Positions 8,638 to 16,803 of a stretch of 64,000 bases of DNA are shown here, piece by piece (within the stretch, counting starts at the first letter, position 1; every line of letters begins with the position of its first letter). The DNA comes from Leptolyngbya sp. NIES-2104. GTDB lineage: Bacteria; Cyanobacteriota; Cyanobacteriia; Leptolyngbyales; Leptolyngbyaceae. Under the pieces are notes generated by a model that had not been told where the DNA came from, did not search any database, and saw nothing but the letters and a program-made list of their open reading frames with translations. Position numbers and translations under genes: made by a program. Location: NCBI RefSeq assembly GCF_001485215.1, contig NZ_BBWW01000001.1, forward strand, positions 2,232,001 to 2,296,000, read 5' to 3'.

Positions 8638-8823
8638 GTGTCCAGGATTCCTACGATAGCCCAGAAAGAACAGTGCTTCAATCTATGTATTCGGTTCAGC
8701 AATTTTTACTTGCCGATCTACATTGTCTGAATCGACGATCGCACAGGCAATATCTTCTTTCTAGCAGGTGAAGAAAACAGTATAGAAATCTATCCTAATG
8801 GCAAGTGGAGGTACATCGGATGA
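8638..8823 (+). pseudogene. DUF6888-like gene with an internal TGA stop
   Basis: A plus-strand frame starting at GTG 8638 encodes a short DUF6888-like protein: 'RIPTIAQKEQCFNLCIRF', 'NFYLPIYIV', then a TGA at 8728-8730, then 'IDDRTGNIFFLAGEENSIEI' and 'YPNGKWRYIG' to a TGA at 8821-8823. The family normally reads through with Arg or a similar residue at this point, so a CGA-to-TGA change is likely. The final TGA overlaps the ATG of the DUF6887-like gene (ATGA at 8820-8823), the standard coupling of this gene pair. The frame is too short and interrupted to appear as an open reading frame. Confidence 0.65.
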
Positions 8824-9044
8824 GCAAACCTGATTTTCAATCAATGAGTCAAACAGATTTACGCACTTATGTTCTCCATCATCGAGAGGATCAAGAAGCG
8901 TTTTATGCTTATGTGGACAAATTACACGCAGAGGGAAATTGGATTGAGATGCCGCCTTTGCAGTCTCCAGAAGACTTAGACAATTATCCTGAATTTATTG
9001 AGCATCTTCGCAAAAGCTCAAACTCGCGGGATAGTGCGGTTTAG
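8820..9044 (+). CDS. DUF6887-like small protein
   Basis: Protein of 74 residues: MSKPDFQSMSQTDLRTYVLH followed by 'HREDQEAFYAYVDKLHAEG' and 'WIEMPPLQSPEDLDNYPEF'. This matches the small cyanobacterial family that accompanies DUF6888, possibly a toxin-antitoxin-like pair of unknown function. The ATG at 8820 is chosen over the in-frame ATG at 8805 because it overlaps the stop of the upstream partner and matches the conserved MSKP/MTKP start. The partner is interrupted by a stop codon, so this gene may now depend on its own initiation. It ends 6 bp from ccmN, convergently. Confidence 0.7.
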   Translation: MSKPDFQSMSQTDLRTYVLHHREDQEAFYAYVDKLHAEGNWIEMPPLQSPEDLDNYPEFIEHLRKSSNSRDSAV

Positions 9045-9050
9045 CAAAAC

Positions 9051-9725
9051 TTATTGAGGCGAATCACCGTTATTGTTGAGCGATCGCTGATTCGGAAACA
9101 TCTTACCCAACAGTCGATTCACATACGCCTGTCCATACACCTGCCCATCCTGTGAACCTGGAGCTTCAATTTCATCTGACTCTTCCGCTGGCTTCGCTCC
9201 ATTCACTTCAGCAGCATCCGGTTTTGATCCGTTTGTTTGTGCAATCTCTTCGATTCGTGGCGCTGAATCTTGCCAAACATCTTCAAGCTCTTCAATTTTC
9301 TGTTTTGGTGGTGGCGGACAAAAACCAGGCTCGTACACTTCTTCAGTCGGTGCTTCTACCGCAGCCGATCGCAGTTCTTCACACAGCAACGACCCTGGAG
9401 GCACGATCGACATTTTTTCAATCTGTCGATTCATCACCGTTGTCCCCGATCCCACACAAGCGCGATCGCCAACAGTCAACGCACCAACTAACAACACCCC
9501 AGCCCCGATGATCACCCCTTCTCCGACCTCGATCGTGCCATCATGCGCCTGTATCACCGTTCCCAGTCCCACACAAACACTTTGATGAATCACAATTCGA
9601 CTACCTGGATCAGCTTGCAGCAAAACGCCTGGTGCGATCGCTGCCCCTGGGTGAACCGTGACATCTCCACTCACAAAGTAGTGAGTCGTACTCACGGGCA
9701 TTAACTGTAGAGGCGGCGATTGCAT
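9051..9725 (-). CDS. ccmN: Carboxysome assembly protein CcmN
   Basis: Scaffold protein of the beta-carboxysome that links the CcmM/Rubisco core to the CcmK shell. Residues 15-120 form a left-handed beta-helix with repeating hexapeptides (GDVTVHPGAAIAPGVLL, 'GVIIGAGVLLVGALTVGDRA'). A Pro/Glu-rich linker follows. The C-terminal amphipathic helix 'VYGQAYVNRLLGKMFPNQRS' is the encapsulation peptide that binds the shell. The length (224) and this order are typical. It is the last gene of the ccmK2-K1-L-M-N operon, 9 bp after ccmM. The convergent DUF6887-like gene stops 6 bp away. Confidence 0.93.
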   Translation of the reverse strand: MQSPPLQLMPVSTTHYFVSGDVTVHPGAAIAPGVLLQADPGSRIVIHQSVCVGLGTVIQAHDGTIEVGEGVIIGAGVLLVGALTVGDRACVGSGTTVMNRQIEKMSIVPPGSLLCEELRSAAVEAPTEEVYEPGFCPPPPKQKIEELEDVWQDSAPRIEEIAQTNGSKPDAAEVNGAKPAEESDEIEAPGSQDGQVYGQAYVNRLLGKMFPNQRSLNNNGDSPQ

Positions 9726-9734
9726 CAGAGTGAA

Positions 9735-11744
9735 CTACTTAGCAGGTTGTTGAATCACCATTTCAGCTACACGCCGCTTTGCTTTCGGATCAATGCCGAT
9801 TAAGCGGATATATAGACCGGAATAGTTCGCGATCGCAGCTTCAACCTCTAAGATTGCTTCTGCATCGCGGGTCGTTTGAATCGAAGTTGCGGTCTGCCAA
9901 GAACTGGTTTTGTAGCGTCGCTGATCTGCGAACTCAACCCCAATCTTGTAGCCTTGACGCACAAGATCACGAATCTGATTCACGGTTTCAGGACTGAGAC
10001 GACCGTTACCATTGCTGGAAGGTGTGTAAAGCGGAGGTGCGGATTTGTAGCTCGAAGGTTCGTTGTACATCGGCGGTTCAGAAGCAGCGGAACTGCTATA
10101 ACTGTTGCCGTTAGAGCTATGAGCCTTTCCTGGACGGTGAATCACACTTTCTGCAATTCGCTTTTTCTGTTTCGGATCAACACCGACTAAGCGGACATAG
10201 TGATCGCGATGTTCAGCGAGGAACGAATTGAGAGCCGCAACTGCTTGAGAAGCAGAACCCGCCTGAATTGTTGGTGCACTGTTCCAAGAACCGTACTTAA
10301 ATCGACGCTCATCAGCAAATTCCAAACCAATCACCGCTCCTTGTGCCAGGAGTTGCTGAATTTGCTCGGCGGCATCACCCGCGATCGCGCCATCCACTGT
10401 GTGATGAACCGCAGGCTGATGATGCGATGAACCGTGCGAAGTCGGTTGAGCAACAGGTTTACCATCGGGACGCTGAATGATCGTTTCGAGCATCCGACGT
10501 TTGTTCTGAGTGTCAATGCCGATCAAGCGAACATACTCGCCGCTGTGCTGTGACATACAGCGCTGTAACTCAGTCATCACCGCAGACTCATTCGTCGTCT
10601 GGATCGGAGCGCAACTCTTCCAAGAACTGGTTTGGAATTGGCGCTTGTCCGCGTGTTCAGTTCCGACGCGACCGCCTTTCGACAAGATTTGGCGAATTTG
10701 TGCCACGACAGCCGGATCGAGTCCGCTGCTGCTATGACCATTGCCATTCGAGGACGAACTGTAGCTCGAACTATAGCTTGAAGCACTATACGACGGAGCC
10801 GAATAGCTCGATCCCGAACTTACAGGCTTATCACCGGGACGCTGAATGATCGCTTCTAGCACCCGCTTCTTATTCTTCGTATCAATCCCAATCAAGCGAA
10901 CATACTCACCGCTGTGTTCTGCAAGACAGGATTGTAACTCTGCCAACACAGCCGATTCGTTTGTCGCTTGAATGGGTGCACAACTCTTCCAAGAACTGGT
11001 TTGAAACTGTCGCTTGTCCGCGTGTTCCATTCCGATTCGGTAGCCTTGCGCTAATAATTGCCGAACGTGGTTGATAACTTCGCCGTTCATAATTGACCCA
11101 TTTTCTGTAGCGCTACTGCCAGCTTTAACATCTGTCACGGACTTGGCGGCACTCCGAACCGGAGCCGCACTTTGAGAACTTGATTTCGATGCAGTGCCCA
11201 CAATATAGGAAGAAAAAGCACGATCGCGCTCACTGACTTCCGGTAATCGATCGGCTTGCTGCTGAGTTGTAATCACTGCACCAGACGGCACATACTTCCC
11301 AGGCGGCACTTCCACATCTTGAACCAAGGCGTGCATCATCACAATGCACCCGTTTCCGATTCGGGCGTTAAACACCGTCGATCGAAACCCAATAAAGCAA
11401 TCGTCACCTACATAGGCAGGTCCGTGAATCAGCGCCATGTGGGTGATCGATGTATTTTTTCCAATCCAGACCGAATAGGAATTCCCGTCGTCCCCAACGA
11501 CCCGCCCTTGCTCCAAACCGTGAATCAGCGCTCCGTCTTGGACGCTCGATCGCGCTCCCAAATAAAACGAAGTGCCTTCATCCGCCCGAATTGAGGTTCC
11601 CGGCGAGATCGTGACATTCGCTCCGATTCGCACATCGCCAATCAGATTAGAAAACGAATGGACACGCGCCGATTGATCAATCTTCGGCTCGGCAAGATTT
11701 CGCGATCGCGCAGTAGGCGGAGCCGCATCGCTACGGACTGCCAT
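9735..11744 (-). CDS. ccmM: Carboxysome scaffold CcmM with four Rubisco small-subunit-like domains
   Basis: Beta-carboxysome organiser of 669 residues. An N-terminal gamma-carbonic anhydrase-like beta-helix (about 1-190, with metal-ligand His in 'DGALIHG' and 'ITHMALIHG') is followed by four Rubisco small-subunit-like (SSUL) repeats that bind Rubisco into the condensate. Repeats start at '[12 protein letters not shown]', '[12 protein letters not shown]', '[12 protein letters not shown]' and '[12 protein letters not shown]', separated by Ser-rich linkers. Only repeats 1 and 2 keep the cysteine pair (KSC and LQSC/LQRC) linked to redox control in Synechococcus. The start is [10 protein letters not shown] at 11744; the frame is open 13 codons further upstream. 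An in-frame ATG at 11090 ahead of SSUL1 could produce the short, SSUL-only form. Confidence 0.93.
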   Translation of the reverse strand: MAVRSDAAPPTARSRNLAEPKIDQSARVHSFSNLIGDVRIGANVTISPGTSIRADEGTSFYLGARSSVQDGALIHGLEQGRVVGDDGNSYSVWIGKNTSITHMALIHGPAYVGDDCFIGFRSTVFNARIGNGCIVMMHALVQDVEVPPGKYVPSGAVITTQQQADRLPEVSERDRAFSSYIVGTASKSSSQSAAPVRSAAKSVTDVKAGSSATENGSIMNGEVINHVRQLLAQGYRIGMEHADKRQFQTSSWKSCAPIQATNESAVLAELQSCLAEHSGEYVRLIGIDTKNKKRVLEAIIQRPGDKPVSSGSSYSAPSYSASSYSSSYSSSSNGNGHSSSGLDPAVVAQIRQILSKGGRVGTEHADKRQFQTSSWKSCAPIQTTNESAVMTELQRCMSQHSGEYVRLIGIDTQNKRRMLETIIQRPDGKPVAQPTSHGSSHHQPAVHHTVDGAIAGDAAEQIQQLLAQGAVIGLEFADERRFKYGSWNSAPTIQAGSASQAVAALNSFLAEHRDHYVRLVGVDPKQKKRIAESVIHRPGKAHSSNGNSYSSSAASEPPMYNEPSSYKSAPPLYTPSSNGNGRLSPETVNQIRDLVRQGYKIGVEFADQRRYKTSSWQTATSIQTTRDAEAILEVEAAIANYSGLYIRLIGIDPKAKRRVAEMVIQQPAK

Positions 11745-11831
11745 AATCTTTCTCCTAACAAAACCGCACGAGCAAGCTAACAAACTGTGCAGGGAGAAGA
11801 AGGTTGGATCTCAAATGCTGAATCCTCCAAC

Positions 11832-11921
11832 TGTGGGGTAGGCATCTTGCCTGCCCTTAATATCAAATCTGCTCTCAATCTCAGATTTGCTTTCAATGTC
11901 AGGCAAGATGCCTGACCCACA
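11832..11921. repeat. Foldback repeat between ccmM and ccmL
   Basis: Two 22-bp arms, 11832-11853 and 11900-11921, are inverted copies that differ at two positions ('GGCATCTTGCCTG' / 'CAGGCAAGATGCC'). An inner pair (AAATCTG / CAGATTT) extends the fold. A half copy lies at 23545-23570. The arm is a word often seen dispersed in cyanobacterial intergenic DNA. It sits inside the ccm operon. Confidence 0.8.
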
Positions 11922-11946
11922 AGGACAAATTCAGCAATCCGAAACC

Positions 11947-12246
11947 TTAGTACTGAGTTCCTTTGTTGTACAGCGGGCGATTATCCACGCTCACCGTATC
12001 AATAATGGCGATCACAGCAGCATCAACCGGACGATTCTCACTACCGGGAACCTGACGAGCTGCACTGCCGCGACTCACTAACACCCACTCATCGACCCCT
12101 GCGCCCACGTTGTCAGCAGCCACCTCATACACCGGAAGGGGCTGCCCTTCTTCGTCGAGAACCTGCACTAAGAGGAATTTCACCCCTCTTAGACTCGGTT
12201 CTTTTTGAGTACTGACAACGGTTCCCCGAACTTTTGCAATTTGCAT
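11947..12246 (-). CDS. ccmL: Carboxysome vertex protein CcmL
   Basis: Pentameric EutN/CcmL-family protein that closes the twelve vertices of the carboxysome shell. The 99-residue product starts MQIAKVRGTVVSTQKEPSLR and contains the family core 'GVKFLLVQVLDEEGQPLPVY', 'AADNVGAGVDEWVLVSRGSA' and 'PVDAAVIAIIDTV'. Length and motifs are standard. It starts only 6 bp after ccmK1. About 200 bp with a foldback repeat separate it from ccmM, more than usual inside this operon. Confidence 0.95.
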   Translation of the reverse strand: MQIAKVRGTVVSTQKEPSLRGVKFLLVQVLDEEGQPLPVYEVAADNVGAGVDEWVLVSRGSAARQVPGSENRPVDAAVIAIIDTVSVDNRPLYNKGTQY

Positions 12247-12252
12247 CAGGGA

Positions 12253-12594
12253 TTATGGACGGTTCAGCGGACGGATGCCGCTCACGCTCTCACGGAACGG
12301 CTCAACTGCCTCGGTGTAACGAATCGGCAGCACGTATTCGAGGTTTTCGTGCGGACGCGCAATAATGTGAGTGGATAACACTTGTCCACCGTTGACGCGC
12401 TTCACATTTTCAATTCCAGCCGCGACCGAAGCTTGCACTTCTGAAACGTCGCCCCGCACGATCACGGTCACGCGACCGCTTCCGATTTTCTCGTATCCCA
12501 CCAAGGTCACACGAGCAGCTTTGACCATTGCGTCTGCGGCTTCCACAACTGCGGGAAACCCTAACGTCTCGATCATGCCAACTGCAATAGCCAT
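12253..12594 (-). CDS. ccmK1: Carboxysome shell hexamer CcmK1
   Basis: BMC-domain protein forming the hexameric facets of the shell, with a central pore for bicarbonate and small metabolites. It begins [20 protein letters not shown] and carries the BMC core '[20 protein letters not shown]' and '[16 protein letters not shown]', with the charged pore-loop region KIGSGR. The 113 residues include a C-terminal extension ([12 protein letters not shown]) absent from the upstream copy, which is why I call this one CcmK1. The frame is open six codons upstream, but MAIAVGM is the conserved start. It lies 62 bp after ccmK2. Confidence 0.92.
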   Translation of the reverse strand: MAIAVGMIETLGFPAVVEAADAMVKAARVTLVGYEKIGSGRVTVIVRGDVSEVQASVAAGIENVKRVNGGQVLSTHIIARPHENLEYVLPIRYTEAVEPFRESVSGIRPLNRP

Positions 12595-12656
12595 TGTAAT
12601 TCTCCCTTCCAATCAAAAAACGATGTCAATTCAAACTCAAACCCGATCGCACCACG

Positions 12657-12965
12657 CTAACTTCGGAATTGTTCGACCGCTTCGGTATACCGAATCGGTA
12701 GGACATATTCTAGGTTCTCATGCGGACGCGCAATAATGTGACTCGATACAGATTCGCCGCCGTTGACGCGCTTGACTGATTCCAGTCCTGCTGCCAGGGA
12801 AGCTTGCACCTCGGACACATCGCCCCGAACGATAACAGTCACGCGACCGCTACCAATCTTTTCATAGCCAACCAGGGTGACACGAGCGGCTTTCACCATC
12901 GCATCTGCGGCTTCCACCACAGCCGGAAATCCCCGCGTTTCAATCATTCCCACAGCGATCGGCAT
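12657..12965 (-). CDS. ccmK2: Carboxysome shell hexamer CcmK2
   Basis: First gene of the carboxysome operon and probably the major shell protein. The 102-residue BMC protein starts [20 protein letters not shown] and is nearly identical to CcmK1 through '[20 protein letters not shown]' and '[20 protein letters not shown]', stopping at 'AVEQFRS' without the C-terminal extension. The two probably arose by tandem duplication and may form mixed hexamers, as reported for other cyanobacteria. The promoter must lie in the 480-bp divergent region shared with ndhF4. Confidence 0.94.
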   Translation of the reverse strand: MPIAVGMIETRGFPAVVEAADAMVKAARVTLVGYEKIGSGRVTVIVRGDVSEVQASLAAGLESVKRVNGGESVSSHIIARPHENLEYVLPIRYTEAVEQFRS

Positions 12966-13446
12966 TTCGTCTCTCCATGACTAAGTGGAACTGTTCAATC
13001 ATCGTAAACTAAAAGAGCGACGGGGATCGCCCATCATTCTTAGCGTTGTCGGATTTTCCACTGTGCTACTTCTTCAGAATAGAGTCGCGCCTGTCACTTG
13101 ACAATATAACGTTCTATGATAGTTGTAAATCCATGACATAAGTTGCACTGATGACTCGTTGGGAAGCAGCGGGAATAACCAGAGTCAACTTATAACCATA
13201 GATCGATTTCAATTAGAAATTCTGAATGATTAATAAATTATAAAAAATCTATATAAGCGCAAGCAAATCTCAATCATTGGTTTTGTCTATCGATCGCATT
13301 TTACTTTTCCACGGTTGAAGCGCTAAGCTGAATCCTAAGCATTTGAAACGCGAATTTTCAGAAATTGTACGTAAGGCTCCCTAAGTTCAAGCGAGTTTAG
13401 CTTTTAGGGAGCATTTTTATCAAACTTCTAGGCAACAGAGTAGGCT
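12966..13446. promoter_or_regulatory. Divergent control region between the ccm operon and ndhF4
   Basis: No gene is seen in these 480 bp. An AT-rich core at about 13200-13260 contains TTA-N8-TAA at 13230-13243, the pattern described for the CO2-responsive LysR regulator CmpR; in AT-rich DNA this may be chance. A TTGACA lies near 13100. A related but imperfect word (TTAATAAGTTATA) occurs at 18516-18528 ahead of ndhF3. The ccm operon and ndhF4 transcripts must both start here. Confidence 0.4.
13376..13418 (+). terminator. Hairpin plus T-run in the ndhF4 leader
   Basis: A 9-bp stem, GCTCCCTAA (13376-13384) with TTAGGGAGC (13404-13412), is followed by ATTTTT. It looks like an intrinsic terminator, but it lies 30-70 bp before the ndhF4 start with no gene upstream on this strand. 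It may be an attenuator or the 3' end of a small RNA. Confidence 0.6.
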
Positions 13447-15282
13447 ATGCAGCAGTTCCTTATCGAATCAAGCTGGTGGATTCCTTGTTACGGACTCTTG
13501 GGCGCGGTTTTGTCGCTGCCTTGGTCGATCGGAATTATTCGTCGGACTGGTCCCCGTCCTGCGGCTTATTTAAATGTACTAACGACAGTACTGGCATTGG
13601 TGCATGGAACGGCTCTGTTTACCGCGGTGTGGGGACAGGAACCTCAGCATTTCGCGTTTCACTGGCTGCAAGCGGCAGATTTGGATTTAACGTTTTCGCT
13701 TGAACTGTCTTCGATTAGTGTCGGCGCGATGGAACTGATTACGGGCTTGAGTTTGTGTGCTCAAGTGTTCGCGCTGGGGTACATGGAGAAAGACTGGGCG
13801 TTGGCGCGATTTTTTGGTTTGATGGGATTTTTTGAAGGTGCGATGAGCGGATTGGTTGTGAGTGATTCGCTGTTTCTCACTTACGCGCTTTTGGAAACGC
13901 TGACGCTTTCGACTTATTTGTTGGTTGGGTTCTGGTATGCTCAGCCGCTGGTCGTGACTGCGGCGCGAGATGCGTTTTTAACGAAGCGGGTCGGGGATGT
14001 TCTGCTGTTGATGGGCGTTGTGTCTCTGTCAGCACTGTCTGGGAGTTTGGATTTTCCAGGCTTATATGATTGGGCAGAGAAGGCAGAATTGTCTCCAACA
14101 GTGGCGGCTCTGCTGGGATTGGCTTTGATTGCGGGACCGATCGGGAAATGTGCCCAGTTCCCTCTGCACCTCTGGCTAGATGAAGCGATGGAAGGACCCA
14201 ATCCTGCCTCGATTCTGAGAAATTCAGTCGTTGTGGGTTGTGGTGCCTATGTCTTGATTAAGCTTCAACCGATTATTTCACTGTCGCCTGTTGCTTCGAC
14301 TGCTTTGGTGACATTGGGGACGATGACCGCGATCGGGGCTTCTCTTGTTTCCCTTGCTCAAATTGATATCAAACGAGCGCTATCCCATTCCACCAGTGCG
14401 TATCTGGGATTAGTTTTTATCGCGGTGGGAATTGGCTGGACGGATTTTGCGTTGATTTTGCTGTTTGCTCATGCGATCGCAAAAGCGCTTCTGTTCATGA
14501 GTACCGGAGCAATCATCATGACTACAAGTTGCCAAGACATTACTGAAATGGGTGGTCTGTGGTCAAAAATGCCTGCAACGACCACGGCATTCTTAACGGG
14601 TTGTGCTGGATTAGTTGGACTCTTTCCACTAGGTGGATTCTGGGCATTGCAGCGTGGCATTAATGATTTTTGGTACGACGAACCTTGGTTAATTGTCGTG
14701 ATTCTGGTGGTGAACGCACTCACTGCTTTGAGCTTGACCAGAGTGTATCGCTTAGTGTTCATGGGTGAAGCTCAGCCGAAAACGCGACGCGCTCCCGAAG
14801 TGCCTTGGTTGATGGCAGTGCCGATGGTTTCACTTAGCGTTTTCACTTTGACCGTTCCGCTGATTCTCAATACGCTCAATCTCATTCCAGATTTAGAATT
14901 CTTCAACTGGTCAGCAGCAGGACTGTTGATCATGTCTGGAATGACAGGCACTGCTTTAGGATTTGCAATCACGCTGAATTACGCTTGGATTCGCCCGATT
15001 CAAGCACCGTTGCGATTCTTCCAGGATTTGCTGGCGTATGACTTTTACATGGAGCGGATCTATCACGTCAGTGTGGTTCTGACTGTGAATGCGATCGCTC
15101 ATTTTAGTTCCTGGTTCGATCGCTACATTGTCGATGGCATTGTGAATTTTGTTGGATTGGCTTCGATCTTCAGCGGCGAAACTTTGAAATATAGTTCTTC
15201 CGGTCGATCACAAGGATATATGTTGACGATTTCGCTTGTGGTTGGCTTGTTAGGGGCGCTTTTAACTTGGTCGATGTGGTAA
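13447..15282 (+). CDS. ndhF4: NDH-1 subunit NdhF4 (CO2-uptake complex)
   Basis: Antiporter-like membrane subunit of the NDH-1MS' complex, which couples cyclic electron flow to CO2 hydration. The 611 residues form many transmembrane helices and show the NdhF core 'LLETLTLSTYLLVGFWYAQP', 'ARDAFLTKRVGDVLLLMGVV' and 'KCAQFPLHLWLDEAMEGPNP', with the key channel Lys/His residues in 'GKCAQFPLHLWLDEAMEGP'. Assignment as F4 rather than F3 rests on the cupB-type gene two positions downstream. ndhD4 follows 6 bp after the stop. The translation start ATG has only a weak ribosome-binding site. Confidence 0.85.
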   Translation: MQQFLIESSWWIPCYGLLGAVLSLPWSIGIIRRTGPRPAAYLNVLTTVLALVHGTALFTAVWGQEPQHFAFHWLQAADLDLTFSLELSSISVGAMELITGLSLCAQVFALGYMEKDWALARFFGLMGFFEGAMSGLVVSDSLFLTYALLETLTLSTYLLVGFWYAQPLVVTAARDAFLTKRVGDVLLLMGVVSLSALSGSLDFPGLYDWAEKAELSPTVAALLGLALIAGPIGKCAQFPLHLWLDEAMEGPNPASILRNSVVVGCGAYVLIKLQPIISLSPVASTALVTLGTMTAIGASLVSLAQIDIKRALSHSTSAYLGLVFIAVGIGWTDFALILLFAHAIAKALLFMSTGAIIMTTSCQDITEMGGLWSKMPATTTAFLTGCAGLVGLFPLGGFWALQRGINDFWYDEPWLIVVILVVNALTALSLTRVYRLVFMGEAQPKTRRAPEVPWLMAVPMVSLSVFTLTVPLILNTLNLIPDLEFFNWSAAGLLIMSGMTGTALGFAITLNYAWIRPIQAPLRFFQDLLAYDFYMERIYHVSVVLTVNAIAHFSSWFDRYIVDGIVNFVGLASIFSGETLKYSSSGRSQGYMLTISLVVGLLGALLTWSMW

Positions 15283-15288
15283 TTGCTT

Positions 15289-16800
15289 ATGTTAAGTGCA
15301 TTAATTTGGATACCGATTTTGGGGGCGTTGATTGTTGGGCTATTGCCTGGAACGATCGCGGATAAAAATGTTAGAAGAATTGCGATTGTAACCGTGAGTA
15401 TTGCTCTCGTTGTGTCGCTTTATATTGCAACTCGGTTCGACACAATTACGACGGGGCTTCAGTTTCAAGAAGATCTTCCCTGGTTAGAGCCTTTAGGATT
15501 AACTTACCGATTAGGGTTAGATGGGTTATCGCTGCCCTTGGTTGTTCTCAATTGTTTTCTGACGCTGATTGCACTATTTTCCACACCGACAACAATTGCG
15601 CGATCGCGGCTCTACTACTCGTTAGTTCTCGTGATCAATGCTGCGGTTGCTGGAGCATTCCTCGCTCATAACTTGCTGCTGTTCTTCTTATTTTATGAGC
15701 TAGAACTAATCCCGCTTTATTTGCTCATTGCAATTTGGGGAGGAGCAAGACGGGGATATGCTTCGACTAAGTTTCTAATCTACACCGCAGTTTCAGGAAT
15801 TCTGATTCTGATTGCGTTTTTGGGTCTGACTTGGTTGAGTGGTGCAACTTCGTTTGAATACAATCCAGCGTTATCTCAAACGTTACCTTTAACCTCTCAG
15901 TTTGTTTTGTTAGGTGCGATTTTGATCGGGTTTGGGATCAAAATTCCTTTGTTTCCGCTGCACACTTGGCTGCCGGATGCTCACGTTGAAGCTTCTACAC
16001 CGATTTCGGTTTTACTCGCCGGGGTATTGTTGAAGCTTGGAACTTATGGGCTGTTGCGGTTTGGATTGCAGTTGTTTCCGCAAGCTTGGGCGGCATTGGC
16101 TCCCTATTTGGCGATTTGGGCTGTCGTGAGTGTGTTGTTTGGGGCATTTACTGCGATCGCCCAAACTGATATGAAAAAAATGGTGGCTTATAGCTCAGTC
16201 GGTCACATGGGCTTCGTTCTTCTTGGTGCTGCGGCTGCAACTCCGGTTAGTCTATTAGGCTGTGTATTTCAGATGGTGAGTCACGGTCTGATCTCGGCTC
16301 TCTTATTTGCGCTGGTGGGTGTGGTGTATGCCAAGACGGGAACACGCAATATTACTGTTCTAAAAGGATTGCTGACACCAGAGCGAGGTTTACCGATCGT
16401 GGGTAGCTTGATGATTCTTGGTGTGATGGCGAGTGCGGGAATTCCGGGAATGGTCGGTTTTATCTCTGAGTTCTTGATCTTCCGGGGAAGCTTTACGGCG
16501 TTTCCGGTGCAAACATTACTAAGCATGATCGGAACGGGTCTGACTGCCGTTTACTTCTTGCTGCTGGTGAATCGAATTTTCTTTGGGCGGTTGCCGGATC
16601 AGTTTGCAAATTTGCCTGCTGTATCCTGGTCTGAACGAATTCCCTCGCTCGTTGTTGCAGCGCTAATTGTGTTGTTAGGTCTACAGCCGAGTTGGTTAGT
16701 GCATTGGACAGAGACAACGACGACTGCAATGTTAAATAACTATTCGACGATCGCGACTCCGATCAAATCTGAACGCATTTCGGTTTTACCGCTGGAGTAA
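15289..16800 (+). CDS. ndhD4: NDH-1 subunit NdhD4 (CO2-uptake complex)
   Basis: Second antiporter-like membrane subunit of the same complex. The 503-residue product carries the NdhD signature 'LLFFLFYELELIPLYLLIAI', 'KFLIYTAVSGILILIAFLGL', 'LHTWLPDAHVEASTPISVLL' and 'AQTDMKKMVAYSSVGHMGFV', with the conserved Glu and Lys of proton-pumping subunits in place. The frame is open from a TTG at 15283, but the ATG at 15289 (MLSALIWIPILGAL) is the natural start. It lies between ndhF4 and cupB with gaps of 6 and 3 bp, so all three are surely one operon. Confidence 0.87.
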   Translation: MLSALIWIPILGALIVGLLPGTIADKNVRRIAIVTVSIALVVSLYIATRFDTITTGLQFQEDLPWLEPLGLTYRLGLDGLSLPLVVLNCFLTLIALFSTPTTIARSRLYYSLVLVINAAVAGAFLAHNLLLFFLFYELELIPLYLLIAIWGGARRGYASTKFLIYTAVSGILILIAFLGLTWLSGATSFEYNPALSQTLPLTSQFVLLGAILIGFGIKIPLFPLHTWLPDAHVEASTPISVLLAGVLLKLGTYGLLRFGLQLFPQAWAALAPYLAIWAVVSVLFGAFTAIAQTDMKKMVAYSSVGHMGFVLLGAAAATPVSLLGCVFQMVSHGLISALLFALVGVVYAKTGTRNITVLKGLLTPERGLPIVGSLMILGVMASAGIPGMVGFISEFLIFRGSFTAFPVQTLLSMIGTGLTAVYFLLLVNRIFFGRLPDQFANLPAVSWSERIPSLVVAALIVLLGLQPSWLVHWTETTTTAMLNNYSTIATPIKSERISVLPLE

Positions 16801-16803
16801 ATT

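Noticed and set aside
13100-13130. TTGACA...TATGAT promoter for ndhF4
   Set aside because: Spacing between the two elements is about 11 bp, too short for a normal promoter.
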